Shown: piece after piece, positions 1 through 5,548 of the stretch
Layout: every line of letters starts with the position of its first letter
Numbering within the stretch: the first letter of the stretch is position 1
Assembly (NCBI GenBank): GCA_026225015.1
Contig: JAMFRY010000091.1
Span: 1 to 6,985, forward strand
Direction of reading: 5' to 3'
Length of the DNA: 6,985 nucleotides
Source of the DNA: Alphaproteobacteria bacterium
GTDB taxonomy: Bacteria > Pseudomonadota > Alphaproteobacteria > Acetobacterales > Acetobacteraceae
Notes under the pieces: model-generated
Seen by the model: only the letters and a program-made list of their open reading frames with translations
Told to the model about the DNA's origin: nothing
Databases searched by the model: none
Program-made: the position numbers and the translations under genes

Positions 1-753
1 CACGCCAAGGATAAGGTGATGATGGGCGCCGAGCGCCGCAGCCTGGTGATGAGCGATGACGAGAAGAAAATGACCGCCTATCACGAAGGCGGCCATGCGA
101 TCTGCTCGATCACATTGCCGGAATGTGACCCTGTACATAAAGCCACCATCATCCCGCGCGGCCGCGCGCTCGGCATGGTGATGAGTCTGCCGGAAGGCGA
201 CCGCTACTCCACCAGCAAGGTGAAGCTGCTGCAGCAACTGATCATGGCGATGGGTGGCCGGGCTGCCGAGGAGATCATCTTCGGGGCGGACCGGGTTTCC
301 AATGGCGCTTCCGGCGATATCAAAATGGCGACGGACCAGACCCGCCGCATGGTGACGGAATGGGGCATGTCGGAAAAACTCGGGATGATTTCCTATGGCG
401 ATAACGGGCAGGAGTTGTTCCTCGGCCATTCGGTGACGCAGCATAAGAACGTTTCGGAAGCCACGGCGCGGGAGATCGATAATGAGATCAAATCCATCAT
501 CGATCACGCCTATTCGGAAGCCAAGCGCATTTTGACCGAGCGGCTGGCGGATCTGCATTCTCTCGCCAAGGGCCTGCTGGAATATGAGACCCTTTCCGGC
601 GAAGAGATTCGCATGGTCATCAACGGCGAGAAGATCATTCGCAAGATCGTCGACGACCCGATGCCCGATCAGCGCCGCGCCTCGGTTCCCAGCGCCAGCC
701 CGAAGCCGGACATGCCCACCGGCGGCATGGGTCCGCTCCCCGCGCCGGGGTAG
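1..753 (+). CDS. ftsH: ATP-dependent zinc metalloprotease FtsH, C-terminal part (5' truncated)
   Basis: FtsH is a hexameric inner-membrane AAA+ protease that degrades misassembled membrane proteins and some cytosolic regulators. Only the last 250 residues are present and the frame is open from base 1. The membrane segments and most of the AAA+ module lie upstream of the window. The fragment starts in the helical end of the ATPase region (KDKVMMGAERR) and continues into the M41 peptidase. The zinc-binding HEGGH (82-96) supplies two histidines and the catalytic glutamate. The third ligand is the aspartate of GASGD (codon 316-318). The motif reads HEGGH where E. coli has HEAGH; the second variable position is free in HExxH, so activity should be retained. 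The tail after about residue 215 is Pro/Ala/Gly-rich low complexity, as is usual for alphaproteobacterial FtsH. The gene ends at TAG 751-753 with no strong terminator after it. Confidence 0.97.
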   Translation, partial: HAKDKVMMGAERRSLVMSDDEKKMTAYHEGGHAICSITLPECDPVHKATIIPRGRALGMVMSLPEGDRYSTSKVKLLQQLIMAMGGRAAEEIIFGADRVSNGASGDIKMATDQTRRMVTEWGMSEKLGMISYGDNGQELFLGHSVTQHKNVSEATAREIDNEIKSIIDHAYSEAKRILTERLADLHSLAKGLLEYETLSGEEIRMVINGEKIIRKIVDDPMPDQRRASVPSASPKPDMPTGGMGPLPAPG

Positions 754-879
754 GATTTTGTGTCGGATGAGGTGTTGGAAAGGCTCCGGAGGGAGAGCGC
801 AACGAAGCCCATCGCTTCCTTGAGCGGAAATCTTCACGGAGATTGACAGGCCAACGGCGCTGCTGGCCAAGATAGCGCC
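754..879. other. Intergenic spacer between ftsH and the hydrolase operon
   Basis: This 126-nt gap contains no convincing gene. A weak hairpin GAAGC-N5-GCTTC (804-818) is followed by only CTT, so it is a poor terminator for ftsH. CTCCGGAG (784-791) is a short perfect palindrome. A candidate promoter and an inverted repeat lie at its right end and are listed separately. A 28-codon GTG reading frame (760-846) overlaps nothing recognisable. Confidence 0.6.
843..873 (+). promoter_or_regulatory. Candidate promoter of the three-gene operon, with internal inverted repeat
   Basis: TTGACA at 843-848 is a perfect sigma70-type -35 box. The best -10 is only CAAGAT (868-873), 19 nt downstream and matching the consensus at three of six positions. 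The spacer holds GGCCA (849-853) and TGGCC (864-868), an inverted repeat that could be an operator. If this promoter is used, transcription would start near 880, at or next to the hydrolase ATG, which has no visible Shine-Dalgarno sequence. A leaderless mRNA would explain both. The -10 is weak and the match could be chance. Confidence 0.3.
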
Positions 880-1809
880 ATGAGGCTGCTCATCCGCCGT
901 CGGCATCTGGCATCTCTTCTATGCGGCGTTTTCTGGCTTTACGCCGGTGTGGCGTATGCGCTGCCCGTGGCCGGCGCCAAAGACCGGTACTTCACCACCA
1001 CCGATGGCGTGCGGCTGCATTACCTGGATGCCGGGCCGCAGGGTGCGCCATGCATTGTATTGGTCCCCGGCTGGACGATGCCGGCCTGGATTTTCGCCCC
1101 GCAGATACGGGCGTTTTCCCGAAGATTTCACGTCATCGCTTTCGACCCGCGCGGTCAGGGCCAGTCGGAGATCGCCGCCGGCGGCTATAACCAGCTCCGG
1201 CGGGGTGAGGATATCGGTGATTTGCTGAAACGGCTGGGGCAGCGGCCGGTGGTTATCGTTGGCTGGTCGCTCGGGGTATTGGATACGCTCGCCTATATTC
1301 ATGTGGCGGGTGACGCGCGGATTGCCGGGCTGGTGCTGATCGATAACTCGGTGGGGGAGAATCCGCCGCCCCAGCTCCAGCCCCAACGCTATCGATCCGG
1401 CCCACAGCTCAGCCTCGCCGCCAGCAGGCGGAATTTTGTGGCCGGCATGTTCCAGACCAGGCAGTCGCCCGCCTATCTGAACGCGCTTACCGCCGCCAGC
1501 CTGCGCCTGCCGGAGGGGGATGCACGGGCGCTGCTGGAATATCAGGTGCCGCGCAGCTATTGGCGGGAGGCAATCCTGGGCACGGACAAGCCAGTATTAT
1601 ATGTGGTGCGGCCGCATCTGGGGGACCAGGCGGAGCATCTGCTGGCGGACCGGCCGAATACGGAAATCGCCATCTACCCCCATGCGGGGCACGCTTTGTT
1701 TGTCGATGCGGCCCCACGGTTCAACTTGCTGCTTGGGCGGTTTCTCTTAACCGATGTCTGGCCGCCGCGGTCGCAAAGCCTAAGCGAAATAGCCGGCGCC
1801 ACGCCGTGA
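880..1809 (+). CDS. Exported alpha/beta-fold hydrolase
   Basis: This is a 309-residue serine hydrolase of the alpha/beta superfamily; the substrate cannot be told (ester, lactone or amide are all possible). An N-terminal signal has a basic start (MRLLIRRRHL), a hydrophobic core to about residue 24 and an AYA cleavage site at 25-27, so the mature enzyme should be periplasmic. Fold landmarks appear in order: VPGW (62-65, oxyanion side), DPRGQGQS (89-96), nucleophile elbow GWSLG with Ser130, and HAGH with catalytic His271. The acid is probably Asp249 (HLGDQ) after strand 7; Asp155 is the alternative. No lipobox is seen: Cys15 is preceded by SLL. The ATG at 880 is chosen because it gives a complete signal peptide, although no ribosome-binding site precedes it. 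The stop overlaps the next gene's GTG by four bases, so this is the first gene of the operon. Confidence 0.9.
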   Translation: MRLLIRRRHLASLLCGVFWLYAGVAYALPVAGAKDRYFTTTDGVRLHYLDAGPQGAPCIVLVPGWTMPAWIFAPQIRAFSRRFHVIAFDPRGQGQSEIAAGGYNQLRRGEDIGDLLKRLGQRPVVIVGWSLGVLDTLAYIHVAGDARIAGLVLIDNSVGENPPPQLQPQRYRSGPQLSLAASRRNFVAGMFQTRQSPAYLNALTAASLRLPEGDARALLEYQVPRSYWREAILGTDKPVLYVVRPHLGDQAEHLLADRPNTEIAIYPHAGHALFVDAAPRFNLLLGRFLLTDVWPPRSQSLSEIAGATP

Positions 1810-4253
1810 ACCTGTTGCCGCTTTTCCTGGTTTCACTCGCTTCGGCCGGGATCGAGACGGCGCTGACGCGGTATTTCGCGGTCGCAAGCTGGTCCGATTA
1901 TGGCTATTGGATCATTTCCATCGTCATGGCCGGTCTGGCGTTCAGCGGCGTGACCCTGGCGCTGGCGCGGGATTATTTGGTGAGGCGATCGGATGCGCTG
2001 CTGGCGGCGCTGCCCGCGCTGCTGGTGGCGAGCGCCGCCATTGGGTATTGTTTCACCATCCTCAACCCGTTCAACCCGCTGCAACTGCAAAATCCGGTCA
2101 CCTATCTGCCGCAGCTCGGGAATATCGCGCTCTATTATATCGCACTTTTGCCATTTTTCTTCCTGACCGGCCTGTTTATCAGCCTGAATTTCGTCATCCA
2201 TCCAAGCCGGATCGGGCGGGTTTATGCGGCTGATCTGACCGGTGCCGGCATCGGCTCGATCATTGTTCTCGGTCTGATGTACCGGGTGGGACCGTTTGCG
2301 CTGATCCCCGCCTTGCTGCCGGCTTTGGGCGCCGCCGGCTGCTTCGTGCAACGCTTCCGCGGGCGCGCAGCCACGGCCTCCATTCTGGTATTATGCGCCG
2401 CAGAAGTCTTGCTCTGGCTGGGACCGCAGGCCGGCATCAGCCAATACAAGCCCATTTACGCCCCGCTCCACACTCCGAATGCCCAGGTTCTGGCGACGAG
2501 ATTTGCGCCGGAGGGGGAATACCAGCTTTTGAGCGACTTCACCGAGCGGGTGAACACCGATATTTCCAACAATTCCAGCATGTTGGGCTACCCGGACCCG
2601 CCCCGCAGCTTTGGACTGTATCGAGACGGTATTCGCATCGCCAGCCTGCCCATGCCCGGGCCGATCTCGAGTTCCTATGCCCAAGGCGCGCTCGATGCCC
2701 TGCCTTATCTGTTGCGGTCGCGGCCCAAGGTTTTGCTGGCCGGCGCTTCCGGCGGGTTCCGGATCGCCGAAGTGCTGAGTCTGGGCGCCGCAAGCGTCGA
2801 CGCAACCGAGCCGGAGCCGGTTCTATACGCGGCACTGGCGCTTGGGATTGGCCCCGTAACGCCCTATCCCGCCGGCGGGAACGTTCGCCTGCTGCCCATA
2901 AGCGCGGTGGCGGCGGTGCAGAACGCCGCGCCCTATGATCTGATCGACCTGTCTGGGGATTTTCTCGATGCGGCGCCGGCCAATGTCGAGAATTTCACCG
3001 TCGAAGCCTTCACCGCCTATTTGCGCCATTTGCACCCGCGCGGGATCGTTTCCATCCCGGTCTCGATCGAGGATTTTCCGGTCTATGCGCTGCGCATGCT
3101 GGCCACCGCGCGCGCCGCGCTCAGCGCCGATGGCGTAAGCGATCCGCTCGCCCATCTGCTGCTTTACCGCTCCGCCTGGAACGCCCGCATCCTCATCAGC
3201 CCGAGCGCGTTCTCGGCCGACGACATAAAGGCAGCGCGCAAATGGTGCGATGACCGATCCTTCGATGTGTCTTACTATGATGGCATCGATGTGGCGGCGG
3301 CGCGGCCGGAGATTTATAACGACCTTCCCGCCCTTTCGTTCGACGCCGGCGAAGTGACCTCCATTGGGCCGGATGATTCCATCGCCGATGAGGCGCAGGC
3401 AATTCTGCTCCACCAGCCGACTACCTCCGCCGAGGCGTTCAATCTCTCCCCGGTCACCAATGACCGACCGATGTTCTATTCCGTTCTGCGGCTTGCAGAT
3501 TTGAACGTACTTTTGGCGAGGCTGCAAATCCTGCCGCAATCTGAAATCGGCGCGCTGGTCAATCTTGCAGTGCTGGCGCAGGCCATCGTGCTGGCGATTC
3601 TGGTATTGCTGGCGCCATTGCTGGCGCCGCGAATCGCCAGCGGGCAGGCGCATCAAACCGGGCTGCTCGCGCCGATCCTGTATTTCTCGGCCCTGGCGCT
3701 GGGCTTCCTGTTCATCGAGATTTTTGCGATCGAGAAGGCCAGCGCCTTCCTTAATGACCGCGCGATGGGTTTCGCTTTGGTGATCAGTTTCATGCTGTTG
3801 TTCTCTGGCCTCGGCAGCATGGCGAGCAGCCGCTTCAAAACCGCCCCGCGACGCGGCGTATGGCTTGCCGGAGTCATCGTCATCCTTTGGTCTTGCGCCA
3901 TGCTGGCCGGCTTGCCGCAACTTGCCTTGGCCGCCGAGGGGTTGCCGCAACTGCTTCGGGCATTGCTGGTGGTGGCTGCCATTGCACCGGTATCGATCGC
4001 CATGGGAATGCCGTTTCCTCTGGGCCTGGGGCAGATTTCGGAGGAAGACTTTCTGCCCTGGGCCTGGGGGTTGAATGGCGCGTTTTCCGTGGTGGCCACG
4101 CCGCTTGCCAATCTGATCGCGCGCAATTTGGGCTATCATGCGGTGTTACTATCGGCGGTTTTGCTGTATGCGCTTGCCGCTACAACCTTTCCTGCATTCA
4201 GGAGTCGCGCGCTTTGGCTAGAATCGCAAATACCATCAGCCGCCGGCGAGTGA
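1806..4253 (+). CDS. Polytopic membrane protein with divergent spermidine-synthase-like domain
   Basis: This is an 815-residue protein of the family of bacterial membrane proteins that carry a spermine/spermidine-synthase-like Rossmann domain between two membrane blocks. No function is established for it that I know of. About seven hydrophobic segments lie within residues 4-206, a soluble domain spans about 207-580, and six or seven more segments lie within 582-797. In the soluble domain the nucleotide-binding loop is LLAGASGGF (310-318), followed by VDATEPEP (331-338), whose Glu335 matches the usual ribose-binding acid. Family hallmarks include ENFTVEAF (395-402), TNDRP (551-555), FSGLGS (666-671) and PWAWGLNGAFS (751-761). 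The canonical catalytic DSxD of spermidine synthases is replaced by LSGDF (382-386), so ordinary aminopropyl transfer is doubtful. Basic loops (ARDYLVRR, HPSRIGR, VQRFRGR) placed inside put the soluble domain in the periplasm. The start is GTG 1806, overlapping the hydrolase stop as GTGA. The frame extends further upstream, but that part only shadows the hydrolase gene. Confidence 0.82.
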   Translation: MNLLPLFLVSLASAGIETALTRYFAVASWSDYGYWIISIVMAGLAFSGVTLALARDYLVRRSDALLAALPALLVASAAIGYCFTILNPFNPLQLQNPVTYLPQLGNIALYYIALLPFFFLTGLFISLNFVIHPSRIGRVYAADLTGAGIGSIIVLGLMYRVGPFALIPALLPALGAAGCFVQRFRGRAATASILVLCAAEVLLWLGPQAGISQYKPIYAPLHTPNAQVLATRFAPEGEYQLLSDFTERVNTDISNNSSMLGYPDPPRSFGLYRDGIRIASLPMPGPISSSYAQGALDALPYLLRSRPKVLLAGASGGFRIAEVLSLGAASVDATEPEPVLYAALALGIGPVTPYPAGGNVRLLPISAVAAVQNAAPYDLIDLSGDFLDAAPANVENFTVEAFTAYLRHLHPRGIVSIPVSIEDFPVYALRMLATARAALSADGVSDPLAHLLLYRSAWNARILISPSAFSADDIKAARKWCDDRSFDVSYYDGIDVAAARPEIYNDLPALSFDAGEVTSIGPDDSIADEAQAILLHQPTTSAEAFNLSPVTNDRPMFYSVLRLADLNVLLARLQILPQSEIGALVNLAVLAQAIVLAILVLLAPLLAPRIASGQAHQTGLLAPILYFSALALGFLFIEIFAIEKASAFLNDRAMGFALVISFMLLFSGLGSMASSRFKTAPRRGVWLAGVIVILWSCAMLAGLPQLALAAEGLPQLLRALLVVAAIAPVSIAMGMPFPLGLGQISEEDFLPWAWGLNGAFSVVATPLANLIARNLGYHAVLLSAVLLYALAATTFPAFRSRALWLESQIPSAAGE
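4200..4204 (+). promoter_or_regulatory. Shine-Dalgarno AGGAG deciding the TTG start of the exported PCMT-like gene
   Basis: AGGAG ends nine bases before TTG 4214, inside the coding sequence of the membrane protein. It selects TTG 4214 over GTG 4250. The GTG alternative also overlaps the upstream stop as GTGA, but would remove the twin-arginine motif and leave a signal without basic residues. Confidence 0.6.
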
Positions 4254-5119
4254 TCTCGGCGGCTACCGCATTTGCGGCCGCTCCCGGTTTGGTGTTGGCC
4301 ACCAACGCCTCTCCGGCGCAGGACTTGCCAACCCCGGCCACGCCGAATAATGCGCCTTGGACCAGGCCAGCCTTTGAAGCCGCCATGGAAGCGTCCGGCC
4401 GGCCGGTGCATCTGACCGATGCGCAGTTCGATGCCATCCAGGCCCGCAAGCAGCCGGCCATGAAGCTGATCGCCGGCTATTTGCAGATGCGGCTGGGCCA
4501 TGCCGACCCTGCCGTGCTGGCAGGATTCCAGGCCGTGCCGCGCGAATATTTCCATTATTACTATCCCGCGCATCGCTCCACCTGCGGCGATGCCTATGAC
4601 CAGCCGCCAAAGCCTTGGGCGATCGGCTATGGCTCGGCGCTGTCGGACTATCTCGGCCAAGCCTATATGACGCAGGTTTGCAAGCCTGGCCCGAACGACG
4701 TTTCGCTGGAAATTGGAACCGGCAGCGGGTTTCAGAGTTCGTTGCTATCCCGTATTGTAAAATCCGCCCATTCCATCGAGATCATCGAGCCGCTGGGGCA
4801 AGCCGTGCATAAGATATTTGCACCGCTCGGTTACGATAACATTCAAACCCGCGTGGGCGACGGTTTTTACGGCTGGCCCGAGCAAAAAGATGGTTTCGAC
4901 ATCATCATCGTCACCTGCGCCGCACAATACGCGCCGCCGCCTTTATTCAAGCAGTTGCGGCCGGGCGGGCGCATGATCATTCCCATCGGCCAGCCCTTCA
5001 AACAGGGACAGGTGCTGTATATTTACACCAAGGATGAAAACGGGAAAATCCATTCCCGCCGCGATATGGGTGTGTTCTTCATTCCGATGACCGGCAGGAT
5101 GATGTCCATGCCGAGCTGA
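4214..5119 (+). CDS. Tat-exported protein-L-isoaspartate O-methyltransferase family protein
   Basis: PCMT enzymes use S-adenosylmethionine (SAM) to methylate isoaspartyl residues in damaged proteins, starting their repair; they are normally cytosolic and about 210 residues long. This one has 301 residues. The N-terminus has a twin-arginine motif SRRRVIS (9-15), a hydrophobic core (16-29) and possible cleavage after VLA (27-29) or SPA (33-35). A family-like helical region follows, including VPREYF (108-113). The SAM fold is intact: LEIGTGSGFQ (165-174), SIEIIEPLG (187-195, acidic Glu189), RVGDGFYGWPE (213-223), FDIIIVTCAA (228-237) and LRPGGRMIIPIG (248-259). The substrate loop around 138-152 (GYGSALSDYLGQAYM) appears longer than the GQGQTISQPYM type and lacks SQP. 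The TTG start is supported by AGGAG nine bases upstream and by the signal peptide. The 5' end overlaps the membrane-protein gene by 40 nt. Family membership is clear; export and enzymatic activity are inferred. Confidence 0.88.
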   Translation: MARIANTISRRRVISAATAFAAAPGLVLATNASPAQDLPTPATPNNAPWTRPAFEAAMEASGRPVHLTDAQFDAIQARKQPAMKLIAGYLQMRLGHADPAVLAGFQAVPREYFHYYYPAHRSTCGDAYDQPPKPWAIGYGSALSDYLGQAYMTQVCKPGPNDVSLEIGTGSGFQSSLLSRIVKSAHSIEIIEPLGQAVHKIFAPLGYDNIQTRVGDGFYGWPEQKDGFDIIIVTCAAQYAPPPLFKQLRPGGRMIIPIGQPFKQGQVLYIYTKDENGKIHSRRDMGVFFIPMTGRMMSMPS

Positions 5120-5120
5120 A

Positions 5121-5140
5121 CGGGTGGTGAAGATCACCCG
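5121..5140 (+). terminator. Hairpin just after the operon, weak terminator candidate
   Basis: CGGGTG (5121-5126) and CACCCG (5135-5140) form a six-base-pair stem two bases after the last operon stop. An alternative stem GGTGA/TCACC (5126-5130/5134-5138) uses the same bases. Only CTT follows, not a T-run, so intrinsic termination would be inefficient. It could instead protect the 3' end of the mRNA. Confidence 0.35.
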
Positions 5141-5147
5141 CTTGGTA

Positions 5148-5228
5148 CGCCTCAGGCCAGTGTACGGAATCTAACCAGGTTCGGCATAGGCGGGTCCGGT
5201 AAGCGATCCCGGGAGCGGAACTGAGGCG
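5148..5228. repeat. Perfect 8-bp inverted repeat enclosing 65 nt, possibly a structured RNA
   Basis: CGCCTCAG (5148-5155) is the exact reverse complement of CTGAGGCG (5221-5228). The enclosed 65 nt is G+C-rich and includes the palindrome TCCCGGGA and CCGG repeats able to form an inner hairpin. No protein frame of note occurs here. It does not match SRP RNA or 5S rRNA. Whether it is transcribed, and on which strand, cannot be seen. Confidence 0.35.
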
Positions 5229-5256
5229 CTGCCGGGTATCTCGAAAATATTCGGAA

Positions 5257-5273
5257 ATCAGCATTGAGCTGAT
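5257..5273 (-). terminator. Hairpin downstream of tRNA-Gly, possible terminator
   Basis: ATCAGC (5257-5262) and GCTGAT (5268-5273) form a 6-bp stem with a 5-nt loop. Read on the minus strand it lies about 44 nt past the tRNA CCA end and is followed by TTTCC, then an AT-rich stretch. It is a plausible but weak terminator for the tRNA transcript. Confidence 0.3.
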
Positions 5274-5316
5274 GGGTTACGCTTCGCCAAACCATCGTTG
5301 TAATAGCTTGCCGAAT

Positions 5317-5391
<75 letters not shown>

Positions 5392-5408
5392 GCTCCGTTG
5401 TGAGGGGC

Positions 5409-5437
5409 TCTTTACGCATCCTCGCGGTGGATTGCAA
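5409..5437 (-). promoter_or_regulatory. Candidate sigma70-type promoter for tRNA-Gly
   Basis: Read on the minus strand, TTGCAA (5437-5432) and TAAAGA (5414-5409) are separated by exactly 17 nt. The predicted start near 5402 would leave a leader of about ten bases before the tRNA. The boxes match the consensus at four and three of six positions, which is modest. Confidence 0.4.
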
Positions 5438-5468
5438 GCCGCGCAGGTCCAAGCTGGTTTGCGCGGCT
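5437..5468 (+). repeat. 13-bp hairpin between tRNA-Gly and cnoX
   Basis: The arms 5437-5449 and 5456-5468 pair over 13 bp around a six-base loop. Nine outer pairs are Watson-Crick (AGCCGCGCA with TGCGCGGCT), followed by three G-U wobbles and a closing C-G. The wobbles pair only in plus-strand RNA; on the minus strand they become C-A mismatches. No T-run follows, so it is not a standard terminator. It touches the -35 box of the candidate tRNA promoter. Confidence 0.5.
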
Positions 5469-5474
5469 GCGGGA

Positions 5475-5526
5475 CGTTATATCAGCCTCAAAGGGCTGTA
5501 AGTCGCCCTTCCCATACGATATAACG
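5475..5526. promoter_or_regulatory. 52-bp nested dyad-symmetric element at the cnoX promoter
   Basis: CGTTATATC (5475-5483) is the exact reverse complement of GATATAACG (5518-5526). Inside it, AAGGGC (5491-5496) is the exact reverse complement of GCCCTT (5505-5510). Both pairs share the same centre (5500/5501) and are separated by seven unpaired bases on each side. The right arm contains the cnoX -10 box. The arrangement suits a dimeric regulator's operator or a folded mRNA leader. Confidence 0.45.
5496..5525 (+). promoter_or_regulatory. Candidate cnoX promoter
   Basis: TATAAC (5520-5525) matches the -10 consensus at five of six positions. CTGTAA (5496-5501), 18 nt upstream, is a weak -35 with three matches. 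The predicted start near 5532 leaves a leader of about 17 nt before ATG 5549. A poor -35 would be consistent with dependence on an activator binding the surrounding dyad, but that is inference. Confidence 0.4.
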
Positions 5527-5548
5527 GCAGCAAATATTGGATAGCCAA

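Noticed and set aside
760..846. 28-codon GTG frame directly after the ftsH stop, with AGGA four bases upstream
   Set aside because: No recognisable product, very short, and its end coincides with the candidate -35; it is more likely chance.
1560..1805. Upstream extension of the membrane-protein frame to ATG 1560
   Set aside because: The extension lies inside the hydrolase gene, encodes Gly/Ala/Pro-rich sequence unlike the family, and would give a 250-nt overlap. GTG 1806 fits the hydrophobic N-terminus.
2823..4139. 438-codon open frame on the minus strand opposite the membrane-protein gene
   Set aside because: It is antisense to a well-supported gene with family motifs. Its translation is rich in Arg, Gln and Gly with no domain, typical of a G+C-driven shadow.
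4250..4252. GTG 4250 as start of the PCMT-like gene (GTGA overlap with the preceding stop)
   Set aside because: It would discard the SRRRVIS motif and leave a signal with no basic region; TTG 4214 has AGGAG at good spacing.
5156..5220. Resemblance to SRP RNA (GGTCCGG on plus) or 5S rRNA (ATGCCGAAC on minus)
   Set aside because: The invariant SRP loop GGAAGGAAGCAG and the rest of the 5S fold are absent; only short words match.
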